DNA of 24,259 nucleotides from Verrucomicrobia bacterium UBA7008 (GTDB lineage: Bacteria; Verrucomicrobiota; Kiritimatiellia; RFP12; UBA1067): positions 1-24,259 of the forward strand of contig DJXI01000036.1 of the NCBI GenBank assembly GCA_002449695.1, read 5' to 3'. The first letter of the stretch is position 1. The number at the start of each line of letters is the position of its first letter. Position numbers and translations under genes: made by a program. Under the pieces are notes generated by a model. That model searched no databases, was not told the origin of the DNA, and saw only the letters and a program-made list of their open reading frames with translations. Below, piece by piece: positions 1-6,268 of the stretch.

Positions 1-49
1 ACCGCAAGTGGCGCTTTACGCTTAAGCATGAAATTTCCTCGCGCGCGGA

Positions 50-79
50 TTGACGAATGACGCGCAGGTATGGTATCAT
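50..79 (+). promoter_or_regulatory. Extended -10 promoter
   Basis: TTGACG at 50-55 and TATCAT at 74-79 are separated by 18 nt, and TGG precedes the -10 box, making an extended -10. Transcription would start near 86, almost 350 nt before the first good start codon at 432. Confidence 0.6.
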
Positions 80-85
80 ATCTGC

Positions 86-431
86 GCTCTCCGGAATTGA
101 ACTCCGTGGCGACGGAGGTACGAACGGGAGCCTTGAAAGCCGTTGGGTTGAAACCGAAGTAGTCTCTCTGAGAGCGGATCGAAAAGCCTGAAGGGTGGGC
201 GGACGGTCCGGGAGGGGGCGTCGATGTCGGGAACCGCGGCGGCCGATTTGGAACGTGATGGAGGAGGCTTCCTCCGCGGGCTTGAGCGCGAGATGCGCAG
301 CCTAAGCGTCGTCGGCATCTTGGCGAGGCATCGCCTATTCCGAAAATGCGCCGTTGGCGTATTGTACCCTGTGGCCGGCGTTCGGCCGCGCAGTGCGCCG
401 ACACAACGCCGAAAGGAAAAGGAATAGGACA
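86..431 (+). other. Structured untranslated leader or possible ncRNA
   Basis: I find no convincing coding sequence between the promoter and the gene at 432; the short open frames on both strands here have no recognisable protein character. Several short perfect hairpins are visible: CTCCGT/ACGGAG near 103-118, GGAGGA/TCCTCC at 260-275, GGCGA/TCGCC at 322-335 and GGCCG/CGGCC at 373-387. The stretch could be a long regulatory 5' leader of the ORF6N gene or an independent small RNA. It does not match tmRNA, RNase P RNA or SRP RNA signatures that I can recognise. Confidence 0.3.
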
Positions 432-1022
432 ATGAAAAGGTCAAACGAACTCAATGCGATAGACATCGCCGCTGTGCAATCCCGCATGCTTACGATCCGC
501 AATCAGCAGGTGCTGCTTGATCGCGACGTCGCCGCGCTGTACGGCGTGGAGACGAAAGCGCTCAACCAGGCGGTCAAGCGCAATGCGGATCGTTTTGGAG
601 AGGGGTATATATTTCAGCTCAACATGCAGGAGATAGCCAATTGGAAGTCACAAATTGTGACCTCCAATTTGTCAAAAGAAGAGATTGCCGGCCTGAAAAT
701 GGGGCTTCGCAGAGCTCCATATGCATTTACTGAGCGGGGACTTTACATGTTGGCGACGGTGTTGAACAGTGACAGGGCCGTGCGCGCGACTAAAGCAATC
801 ATCGAAACCTACGCCAAGGTTCGCTCGATGGTCCGTGACATGGAGGCGCTCCAGACCGAGAAGGCGGGATCGCCGGAGCAGGCGAACATGCTCACGCGCG
901 CAGGGCACAAGCTCGCAAGTCTCATTGGCGACAATCTTACCACTCAGTCGCGGAAGACAACTATCGAGCTGAATCTTGCGCTGCTCAAGATCACTCACGA
1001 AGTCAAGCAGGGAAAGGAGTGA
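432..1022 (+). CDS. ORF6N (KilA-N-like) domain DNA-binding protein
   Basis: The protein is 196 aa. Residues about 10-115 match the ORF6N domain, a DNA-binding module common in phages and mobile elements: VLLDRDVAALYGVETKALNQAVKRN is followed by RF-x5-IFQL, SQIVTS and RRAPYAFTERGLYMLATVL. The C-terminal part is helical and charged (KVRSMVRDMEAL onward), as is usual for these proteins. I chose ATG 432 because AAGGAAAAGGA lies at a proper distance upstream; an in-frame ATG at 354 lacks a ribosome site and would add an atypical basic extension. The segment between SQIVTS and RRAPYAF carries about a dozen extra residues and is encoded partly by an inverted repeat (639-669). The next gene starts at its stop codon, so the two are probably co-translated. 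ORF6N proteins often act as antirepressors or regulators; the role here is unknown. Confidence 0.85.
   Translation: MKRSNELNAIDIAAVQSRMLTIRNQQVLLDRDVAALYGVETKALNQAVKRNADRFGEGYIFQLNMQEIANWKSQIVTSNLSKEEIAGLKMGLRRAPYAFTERGLYMLATVLNSDRAVRATKAIIETYAKVRSMVRDMEALQTEKAGSPEQANMLTRAGHKLASLIGDNLTTQSRKTTIELNLALLKITHEVKQGKE
639..669. repeat. Near-perfect inverted repeat inside the ORF6N gene
   Basis: Two 15-nt arms flank a single central base at 654, with one mismatch (646/662). The inner core is GTCACAA-A-TTGTGAC (647-661) and the outer part AATTGG/CCAATT. It coincides with the variable insertion of the ORF6N domain, so it is coding as well as palindromic. It could be an operator for the encoded protein or a strong mRNA hairpin. 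Confidence 0.7.
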
Positions 1023-1027
1023 TGGCT

Positions 1028-2221
1028 ATGATATGGCTTGGAGAAGAGGCGAAGGCTTTGCTTAAACAGCTCGAGAAGCTGTTCAAGAACCTGGTGGTTC
1101 GCATAGCGGACTTCCAGAACGATTGGGATCGTTGTGATCCGATCTGGTGTTTCTGCTGGCAGGACCGGCGGGGGAGATGGTACGAAACTCAGATTTCCCA
1201 CTATGATGGCGTGTACTTCATCGTGAATTGGGGTGAGAGCGGCTATCGGGATTCATGGATTTGGGAAATTAAGCCCGGCGAGTTCTGCAGAGAGCACGAC
1301 AATGGTGCTCACGACCACCATCCTTGGCCCCAGGTTGAGCAATTGGAGGATATGCTTGTTTGGTTGGATTTTGTCGAAAAGGACTGGATGCGCGTTTATC
1401 GAAAAATAGAAAAGGAGTGGCCGAACGATCGTCGGAACGGATATGTGCCGCGTGCCGTTGTCCATCGTTATGTACCGAAGTTTCCGCGACAGGATAAATT
1501 CGCCGGCGAAGAGACGGTGTGCAAGTTCTGCGAACTGGTCGAAGGCAAGTACTATTCGCCTGTCTGTGAGAAGGAAGGCAGGTTCTACCGCAAGCATATG
1601 ACGGCCGGCGACTACCTTGAGTTGGTTCGAATCGGTCTTGAGGCAACAGTGGATGCGGAACGGCATGCGGATCGGCCGATGACTGGTGAGGACTATTACA
1701 AGATGAACGGATACAACCGCTCGTCGGGGAGCATCTTCGATGTTCCGAGGAATTCGCCCGAGGAGTTCCGCAAGTGGATTAAACAGGAAGAGCCGTATGG
1801 TTGGCATGACGGCGGGCACCAGTTCTGGATTGGCCCAGGACGAATCCATCTGAGTGTCCATTTAGAGAAGCCACATGGGCAAAAAGAAGAGCTGTACAAG
1901 GTGACACTCTCGGCGTGGTTCGCGTGGACTGCTTACAACTTGGCCAGAATGGCGGTTGCATTCTACGAGCATGGAATGCATGTCGATCTCTGCGACTACG
2001 AGAATATACGGAAAGCCCTGTTGGCAGAAGACGATCTCGCAATTGTCGAGCGAGGAGGCGACACTCGCTATGCCGGCCATAACGGAGCATTTGAGTCGAT
2101 TTGGCTTTCCGAGATCGGGAGCCGATATGCCTCGTTAAGGGAATTCGTCAGGTGGAAACCTCTTCCCATCCTGCGCCCAAGGGAGCATCGGTATAATCCG
2201 ATTGTCGTGGAAAGGATTTGA
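1028..2221 (+). CDS. Unrecognised 397-aa protein coupled to the ORF6N gene
   Basis: I do not recognise a family. The protein is soluble, rich in Trp, Tyr and His, with no signal peptide or membrane segment. Visible landmarks are an N-terminal amphipathic helix (about 1-30), an aromatic block with WYETQISHYDGVYFIVNWG (51-69), a possible metal site C165-x2-C168-x11-C180, and a C-terminal half with WHDGGHQFWIGPGRIHLSVHLEKPH. The start is ambiguous: GTG 1019, ATG 1022 (overlapping the upstream stop) and ATG 1028 are in frame. I prefer 1028 because AGGAG at 1015-1019 is then 8 nt away. The overlap with the ORF6N stop implies translational coupling and perhaps a shared function. It may be an accessory effector or a phage-type protein; no function is assigned. 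Confidence 0.8.
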   Translation: MIWLGEEAKALLKQLEKLFKNLVVRIADFQNDWDRCDPIWCFCWQDRRGRWYETQISHYDGVYFIVNWGESGYRDSWIWEIKPGEFCREHDNGAHDHHPWPQVEQLEDMLVWLDFVEKDWMRVYRKIEKEWPNDRRNGYVPRAVVHRYVPKFPRQDKFAGEETVCKFCELVEGKYYSPVCEKEGRFYRKHMTAGDYLELVRIGLEATVDAERHADRPMTGEDYYKMNGYNRSSGSIFDVPRNSPEEFRKWIKQEEPYGWHDGGHQFWIGPGRIHLSVHLEKPHGQKEELYKVTLSAWFAWTAYNLARMAVAFYEHGMHVDLCDYENIRKALLAEDDLAIVERGGDTRYAGHNGAFESIWLSEIGSRYASLREFVRWKPLPILRPREHRYNPIVVERI

Positions 2222-2263
2222 AGAGCGCGATAAATACAATCGGCAGAACTAACGAATCGTCAC

Positions 2264-2293
2264 CCAGCCCACAATTTGCAAATTGTGGGCTGG
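2264..2293. repeat. 30-bp perfect palindrome
   Basis: The arms CCAGCCCACAATTTG and CAAATTGTGGGCTGG are exact reverse complements with no spacer. It lies about 40 nt after the stop of the upstream gene, so it may fold into the transcript-end hairpin, although no U-tract follows. It shares the 9-mer CAAATTGTG with the inverted repeat at 639-669. Confidence 0.85.
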
Positions 2294-2300
2294 CGACAAT

Positions 2301-2426
2301 GCGCCGGTGGCGGCGCTTGATGTGAACCGCTATCTCGGCGAGTGGTACGAGATCGCTTGGTTCGACCACAGCTTCGAGCGCGGGTATGATACGGAAAAGC
2401 TCATCTGGGTGCGGCAAGACAAATGA
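2301..2426 (+). pseudogene. Lipocalin (Blc-type) remnant with an internal deletion
   Basis: The frame reads ALDVNRYLGEWYEIAWFDHSFER and then directly GYDTEKLIWVRQDK and a stop. The first part is the conserved N-terminal lipocalin signature (NxYLGxWYEIA-FDHxFERG of bacterial Blc proteins). The second part is the family's C-terminal end (GFDxSKxIWVxQ). About 110 residues of the barrel are missing between them, so the gene has suffered an in-frame deletion and cannot form a calycin fold. There is no start codon in frame; the upstream end runs into the 30-bp palindrome and a stop at 2250-2252. A second copy of the same C-terminal end lies at 3015-3050. Confidence 0.75.
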
Positions 2427-2448
2427 GAGGGATGTCGCTGACGAGGTG

Positions 2449-2537
2449 CTTGCGGCTCAATTCCCCTTTAAAATATCCATTCTGCGGCTCACGATGAGCC
2501 GCAGATTTGGTATAATAGAGTTGTTTTGAGCCGCAAG
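2449..2537. promoter_or_regulatory. Four TGAGCCGCA half-sites around the fic promoter
   Basis: CTTGCGGCTCAA (2449-2460) and TTGAGCCGCAAG (2526-2537) form an exact 12-bp outer inverted pair. CTGCGGCTCA (2482-2491) and TGAGCCGCAG (2495-2504) form an exact 10-bp inner pair with a 3-nt centre. All four contain TGAGCCGCA in alternating orientation. The -10 box at 2511-2516 lies between the second pair and the last half-site, so this is a plausible operator array. The inner pair could also fold as an RNA hairpin if read from upstream. Confidence 0.6.
2508..2516 (+). promoter_or_regulatory. Extended -10 promoter of the broken fic gene
   Basis: TGG-TATAAT is a textbook extended -10 element. No good -35 is visible because the TGAGCCGCA inverted repeat occupies that position. 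The start site would be near 2523, leaving a short leader with an AAGGAGG ribosome site before ATG 2548. Confidence 0.65.
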
Positions 2538-2547
2538 GAGGATTGAC

Positions 2548-2998
2548 ATGCAGTTGATCGATGAGATTCTTGAGTATCTTCAGTACCATCCGATGTCCAG
2601 CCGTCAACATGGGCGTTGAACCGTCGTTGCGTTATCGTCGCGTAAGAATCATGGGCACGAAGTATCAGCCGCTCGATGTCGAATCGCAGATACGGGAAGC
2701 TGTCGATGACATGTGCTCGCTGATCAACGGCAAGGCCGATCCGTATGAAAAGGCGCTGCTGGCTTTGCTTCTCATTTCCTACATCCAGCCGGTCGAGGAT
2801 GGCAACAAGCGGACGAGCCGCCTTGTGTCGAATGCCCTGCTGCCCGCTTACGGACATTGTCCGCTCACGTTCCGCTCGGTTGACGCGAACGACTACCGCG
2901 CGGCGCTTCTGCTTTTCTACGAGCAGAACAACAACCTCTCGGCGTTCAAACGCATCTTCGTCGAACAGGCGGAATTCGCCGTTCACGAGTATTTCTGA
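2548..2998 (+). pseudogene. Broken Fic-family gene (deletion and frameshift)
   Basis: ATG 2548, behind a strong AAGGAGG site, opens MQLIDEILEYLQYHPMSSRQ, which resembles the N-terminal helix of Fic proteins with a leading HTH segment. This frame stops at 2617-2619. The Fic domain continues in another frame from about 2609: GVEPSLRYRRVRIMGTKYQPLD, then EKALLALLLISYIQPVEDGNKRTSRL, RSVDANDYRAALLLFYEQNN and a stop at 2996-2998. The core motif reads IQPVEDGNKRTSR. The catalytic His of HPFx(D/E)GN(G/K)R is Gln here, as I recall in a Fic subgroup, and Phe is Val. The gene is missing most of the segment between residue about 20 and the Fic core, so a deletion with frame loss best explains it. A 145-aa remnant could still be translated from ATG 2561. 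Confidence 0.75.
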
Positions 2999-3014
2999 CG
3001 ATAAGAGCCAGAGG

Positions 3015-3050
3015 GAATATGATACGAGCAAGTTCATTTGGGTGCGGTAA
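3015..3050 (+). pseudogene. Second lipocalin C-terminal fragment
   Basis: EYDTSKFIWVR followed by TAA matches the C-terminal end of Blc-type lipocalins and parallels GYDTEKLIWVR at 2382-2426. The DNA of the two copies is clearly alike (TATGATACG, then TGGGTGCGG) but diverged. No other part of a lipocalin is present here. The fragment starts 17 nt after the fic stop, so the fic remnant is bracketed by two lipocalin tails. Confidence 0.6.
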
Positions 3051-3087
3051 GGGATGATGGGACGACCAGATCTGGGGTAATAAAGCC

Positions 3088-4017
3088 ATGGATATATCAT
3101 ATACAAGCGAGTTTGATGCCAAGAGATACGAGGCGTATATTCGTAGAGCGCTTGGCTTGAAGGCAGTACGCGTTTCTTATTTCTCATGGTGCATGGCGAT
3201 ATTTGGTGGTCTGTCACTTTACAACCACTGGGTACGGCACTATGACTTAGGCTTTTTTGATTGCGTGTTTACTGTACTGGCAGTATACCCGCTGTTGATG
3301 CTGTTCCTTCGCTGGATCCATGCGCATCAGTATATGAAGACTCTCCGCAAAATGATGTGTGGAGTGGTTACATCGCACTGTCGGTTGACTGATGAAGGGT
3401 ATGAGGTGTCTTGTGGCGCTATGTCGCAGAAGTTACCATGGAAGAGCCTTGCAGCGGAGTATAAGTTCTTTGACGATGACACATTGGCTTTGTTGCAGGT
3501 AAAAGGACAGCCGAGTATTGTTCTTCTGGATCTGACAAAACATGGCATTGCGAGGAATGACCTTGAAGCAGTGTTGATTCAGGCGGGCGTGAGGGGGTGT
3601 CGTGTTTCCGTTTTGCGCAAGATATGGACTATTGTGTCAGGTGTTGTGGTTTCTCTGTTGGCGCTGTTTTCATTATTTGCAGCTCTTGTATCACTGGTCA
3701 TGCCATGTGGACACGGTCAGCTGATATTCCGCAACGACTGCGAGGTTCCAGTTGTGAGGGCAAGTGTTTCATTTGGAAGAAATAAATTTGAGTTAGATAG
3801 TGTCGCGCCTCAGGAGGAGAAAGCCGAGAGTTTCTTTGTGGGTGGTGATAGTACGTGTCGAGTCGTGGCTACCCTTGCCGACGGTCTGGTTGTATCGAAT
3901 AGCTATGGATATTATTGCTACGGTATGGATTGCGGCGTCATACGTGTAACTGTTACGAAAGACAGGCGTATCAAAATCGTAGACAAGTACTGCAAATACG
4001 ACCCCCATTACGATTGA
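3088..4017 (+). CDS. YcxB-like membrane protein of unknown function
   Basis: The protein is 309 aa. Hydrophobic segments lie at about 30-48, 56-77 and 180-206. Between the second and third, residues about 100-165 (GYEVSCGAMSQKLPWKSLAAEYKF, later a short strand-rich LLDL) resemble the YcxB-like domain, which commonly follows two N-terminal membrane helices. The last ~100 residues, after the third helix, form a Cys-containing domain (C208, C218 and more near the C-terminus) that may be extracytoplasmic. Base composition is visibly lower in GC than in the genes from 6.2 kb onward, with codons unlike theirs, suggesting recent acquisition. ATG 3088 follows a weak GGGG-containing ribosome site. The function is unknown. 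Confidence 0.75.
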   Translation: MDISYTSEFDAKRYEAYIRRALGLKAVRVSYFSWCMAIFGGLSLYNHWVRHYDLGFFDCVFTVLAVYPLLMLFLRWIHAHQYMKTLRKMMCGVVTSHCRLTDEGYEVSCGAMSQKLPWKSLAAEYKFFDDDTLALLQVKGQPSIVLLDLTKHGIARNDLEAVLIQAGVRGCRVSVLRKIWTIVSGVVVSLLALFSLFAALVSLVMPCGHGQLIFRNDCEVPVVRASVSFGRNKFELDSVAPQEEKAESFFVGGDSTCRVVATLADGLVVSNSYGYYCYGMDCGVIRVTVTKDRRIKIVDKYCKYDPHYD

Positions 4018-4042
4018 CGTGATATACCCGATATGGTATAAT
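4014..4042 (+). promoter_or_regulatory. hipBA promoter
   Basis: TTGACG at 4014-4019, a 17-nt spacer and TATAAT at 4037-4042 preceded by TGG make this the best promoter in the window. The -35 box overlaps the stop codon of the upstream gene. The first operator (4023-4040) covers the spacer and the 5' part of the -10 box, as expected for autorepression. Confidence 0.8.
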
Positions 4043-4116
4043 TCTGCGCGTTTGGTTAAAACTATACCCGAAAGGGGTTGAGTCGCATGTCTAATAATGA
4101 ATCATACCCGAAAGGG
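4023..4116. promoter_or_regulatory. HipB operator array, three sites at 40-bp spacing
   Basis: TATACC-CGATAT-GGTATA (4023-4040) is a perfect palindrome. ATACCCGAAAGGG occurs again at 4064-4076 and 4104-4116. The ATACCCG half-sites begin at 4024, 4064 and 4104, which is exactly 40 bp apart, about four helical turns. The second site overlaps the hipB ribosome-binding site and the third lies inside hipB codons 6-10. E. coli HipB likewise binds several spaced operators of the TATCC-N8-GGATA type upstream of hipBA, so this is most likely the autoregulatory region. Confidence 0.7.
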
Positions 4117-4332
4117 TGCAGCCTGTCGACGTTCGTTAAGGCGAAGCGCCGAGAGCAAGGCTGGACGCAAGTCCAGTTGGCGGACTATGCGGGCGTGGGG
4201 CTCCGCTTCGTGCGCGAACTGGAGCAGGGCAAGGCATCGCTTCGTCTCGACAAGGTGAATCAGGTGCTTGACCTTTTCAGCGCGTGCGTAGGCCCGGTGT
4301 CAATCGACAGGAGCATCTATGCGGACAGCTGA
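4087..4332 (+). CDS. hipB: HipB-like antitoxin, XRE-family regulator
   Basis: This 81-aa protein has a helix-turn-helix at about 15-68: TFVKAKRREQGWTQVQLADYAGVGLRFVRELEQGKASLRLDKVNQVL, the typical HipB/XRE arrangement. It should bind and repress its own promoter and neutralise the HipA kinase encoded next. I chose ATG 4087 with GGGG at 4074-4077; the TTG at 4078 would leave no spacing. Residues 1-12 (with SYPKGC) are encoded over the third operator copy. It overlaps hipA by 14 nt, the usual coupled layout. Confidence 0.88.
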   Translation: MSNNESYPKGCSLSTFVKAKRREQGWTQVQLADYAGVGLRFVRELEQGKASLRLDKVNQVLDLFSACVGPVSIDRSIYADS

Positions 4333-5539
4333 TATTTACATATTCGGCAAGTTGGCAGGTGCTCTGACGGAGAATGATGACGGCAAGTTCTCATTCCTCT
4401 ATGATGCGCAGTATCTGAGCGATTCGTCCGCAGTTGCCGTAAGCTGCACGATGCCCCTGCGAAGCGAGGCGTATGTTTCCGACGCGCTTTTCTCTTTCTT
4501 CGACGGACTCATCCCGGAAGGGTGGCTCCTGGACATCGCCGAGAAGAACTGGAAGCTTGACGGACGCGACCGCATGGGGTTGCTTCTCGCGTGCTGTTCG
4601 TCGGCCATAGGCGCTGTCAGCGTCCGACGGCCCGGTGATACCCCGCCGTCCGCTCCCGCCGAGACTTCGGGCGGCGGATGGACAGAAGAGGAGACGACAT
4701 TTGAATTTCCGTACTCGGATGAGGAGATAAACGAGATGGCGCGGCGGCTTGTCGCATCGCGCGTCAGCGTCTGCGGCGTGCAGCCCAAACTGTCCGTCCA
4801 TCTTGAACGCGACTCCGGCGATTCGCCGCGCATTACGATTGTCGGCTTTGAGGGCAACTACATTCTCAAACTGCCGTCCAAGGATTATCCGTGGCTCATC
4901 GAGAGCGAGCATCTGACGATGTCGTTTGCCCGGAAATGCGGAATCAGGACGGCGGACTTCTCGTTTGCGTCGCTTTCCGGCGGACGCCGCGCATACGTGA
5001 CGCGGCGCATGGACAGGACGCCGCACGTGAAGCACATGGAGGACTTCTGCCAGTTGACGGAACGTCTGACCGAGCGCAAGTACTTCGGTTCGTACGAGCA
5101 GATCGCCAGGAAGATCAGGCTGTATTCGTCGTCGGGCGGCGCGGATGTCGTCCGCTTCTTCGAGGTCGTCCTGTTTTCGTTCCTCACCGGCAACTCCGAC
5201 ATGCACCTCAAGAACTTCTCGCTGCTGCGCGAGGACGACGGATCGTGGCATCTTGCGGACGCATACGACCTTCTGCCGGTGAAAATGCTCATGCCGGACG
5301 ATACGGAGGACATGGCGCTGACGCTGAACGGCAAGAAGGCGAGGATCGACGGTGGGGACTTCCGTACGTTCGCAAAGACGATCGGACTCAACGAACGCCA
5401 GACTGCCAATGCGGTTTCGCGCGTGGCGGATGCGCTTGCGGCGGGCATTGATGCTGGCTTCGGCGATTCACCGGTCTCCGACGAATTCGCATCAGGTTTT
5501 GCACGGCTTGTCCGCGCGAATCTGGATCGGATCGTTTGA
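4319..5539 (+). CDS. hipA: HipA-family serine/threonine kinase toxin
   Basis: The 406-aa protein is a full-length HipA. The N-terminal subdomain spans about 1-105 (IFGKLAGALTENDDGKFSFLYD, then LFSFFDGLIPEGWLL). The kinase domain includes S150 in RVSVCGVQPKLS, aligned with the autophosphorylated P-loop Ser150 of E. coli HipA, and K184 in YILKLP as the ATP-binding Lys. The catalytic loop is GNSDMHLKN (291-299) with D294 and N299, and the metal-binding Asp is D317 in DAYDLL. No key residue is missing, so it should be active. E. coli HipA phosphorylates the glutamyl-tRNA synthetase GltX and triggers dormancy; the target here is unknown. The N- and C-domains are fused, unlike the split HipBST systems. 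It is co-transcribed with hipB. Confidence 0.9.
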   Translation: MRTADIYIFGKLAGALTENDDGKFSFLYDAQYLSDSSAVAVSCTMPLRSEAYVSDALFSFFDGLIPEGWLLDIAEKNWKLDGRDRMGLLLACCSSAIGAVSVRRPGDTPPSAPAETSGGGWTEEETTFEFPYSDEEINEMARRLVASRVSVCGVQPKLSVHLERDSGDSPRITIVGFEGNYILKLPSKDYPWLIESEHLTMSFARKCGIRTADFSFASLSGGRRAYVTRRMDRTPHVKHMEDFCQLTERLTERKYFGSYEQIARKIRLYSSSGGADVVRFFEVVLFSFLTGNSDMHLKNFSLLREDDGSWHLADAYDLLPVKMLMPDDTEDMALTLNGKKARIDGGDFRTFAKTIGLNERQTANAVSRVADALAAGIDAGFGDSPVSDEFASGFARLVRANLDRIV

Positions 5540-5546
5540 GTTCAGT

Positions 5547-5567
5547 CGCAAAGGACGCAAAGAAAGG
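5547..5567. repeat. CGCAAAG direct repeat
   Basis: CGCAAAG occurs at 5547-5553 and 5556-5562, followed by AAAGG, between hipA and the lipoprotein gene. The end of the window carries a cognate pair, CGCAGAG at 24243-24249 and 24251-24257. Such short CGCARAG tandems are dispersed intergenic elements in many environmental bacterial genomes. Confidence 0.5.
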
Positions 5568-5576
5568 CAAGCGAAG

Positions 5577-6089
5577 ATGAAGAAAATGATAATTGCGTTA
5601 AGATGCGCGGCGGTGCTCATGGCGGTAGGGTGTGATCGAACAACTCATGCGAGCAAACAAACCAAGGAGGATGCAATGACGAATGAAACAAATGAAACGG
5701 CTCTTTCATCGCATTGCGCACGGCTCTTCGCTGCTGCCAAGAAAGCCGACGTACCGACTGTCGTTGAAGACGGAACTTTCCTTCCGACGCTTTACGTCGC
5801 CACTGGAAAGGGCGGGACGATAGTCAATCTGGCTGGGCCAGAATCCATCGAAGCCCTGCGCGACATGGCGGCGCAGACGATGCGTGAGAAGATCCCGGAT
5901 GCGACGGCGTATCTTCTTGACTACGCATCGTTCTACGAGAAGGATGGTACGCGCAAGGGGGCGCTCGTCATGGAGATTGCAGATAAGACAGATGCGTCGG
6001 CAAAAGTATTCATCATAATATGCAACCGCGACGAAAAGACTGTATGCAGCCCGATCCGACATGATGACGTAATATCCCTGTTCAACTGA
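5577..6089 (+). CDS. Small putative lipoprotein with a possible internal start
   Basis: The 170-aa product begins MKKMIIALRCAAVLMAVGC, a lipoprotein-type signal with Cys19 as the likely lipidation site. The mature part has no family I recognise; it ends in a conserved-looking alpha/beta block (ATAYLLDYASFYEKDGTRKG, then a hydrophobic strand and SPIRHDDVISLFN). A much stronger ribosome site, AAGGAGG at 5664-5670, lies inside the gene 5 nt before the in-frame ATG 5676. That start would give a 137-aa cytoplasmic form without the signal. Either the gene makes two products or the real start is 5676. It follows hipA by 37 nt and may be read from the hipBA promoter. Confidence 0.65.
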   Translation: MKKMIIALRCAAVLMAVGCDRTTHASKQTKEDAMTNETNETALSSHCARLFAAAKKADVPTVVEDGTFLPTLYVATGKGGTIVNLAGPESIEALRDMAAQTMREKIPDATAYLLDYASFYEKDGTRKGALVMEIADKTDASAKVFIIICNRDEKTVCSPIRHDDVISLFN

Positions 6090-6184
6090 TTAGATGACGA
6101 GGATGGGTTTAGTCGATTGGCCAGCCCCATTGATTTCAGCCGCAGACGCCTTCGCTGTCCCGCCCGCGCTGCGCATTCAGGGTC

Positions 6185-6214
6185 AAAGGCCGTTGCGCAT
6201 AAAAGGCCGTTGCG
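6185..6214. repeat. AAAGGCCGTTGCG direct repeat upstream of the lipid locus
   Basis: The 13-mer occurs at 6185-6197 and 6202-6214, 17 bp apart. The second copy includes the -35 hexamer TTGCGT of the downstream promoter, so these may be binding sites of a regulator of the lipid genes. Confidence 0.5.
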
Positions 6215-6239
6215 TCATGTGGAGATGATGTGATAGAAT
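6210..6239 (+). promoter_or_regulatory. Promoter of the lipid-biosynthesis locus
   Basis: TTGCGT (6210-6215), 18 nt, then TAGAAT (6234-6239) preceded by TGA. The start would be near 6246, giving a leader of about 23 nt with the GGGAGGA ribosome site before ATG 6269. Confidence 0.6.
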
Positions 6240-6268
6240 ATGCGCAAAAGACAGGGAGGAAAAGATCG

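Noticed and set aside
86..431. tmRNA, RNase P RNA or tRNA in the leader region
   Set aside because: No CCA-ending tRNA-like domain, no conserved RNase P motifs, and no cloverleaf could be drawn.
4319..5539. Split HipBST-type toxin system
   Set aside because: The N-terminal HipA subdomain and kinase are fused in one 406-aa frame, so this is classical HipBA.
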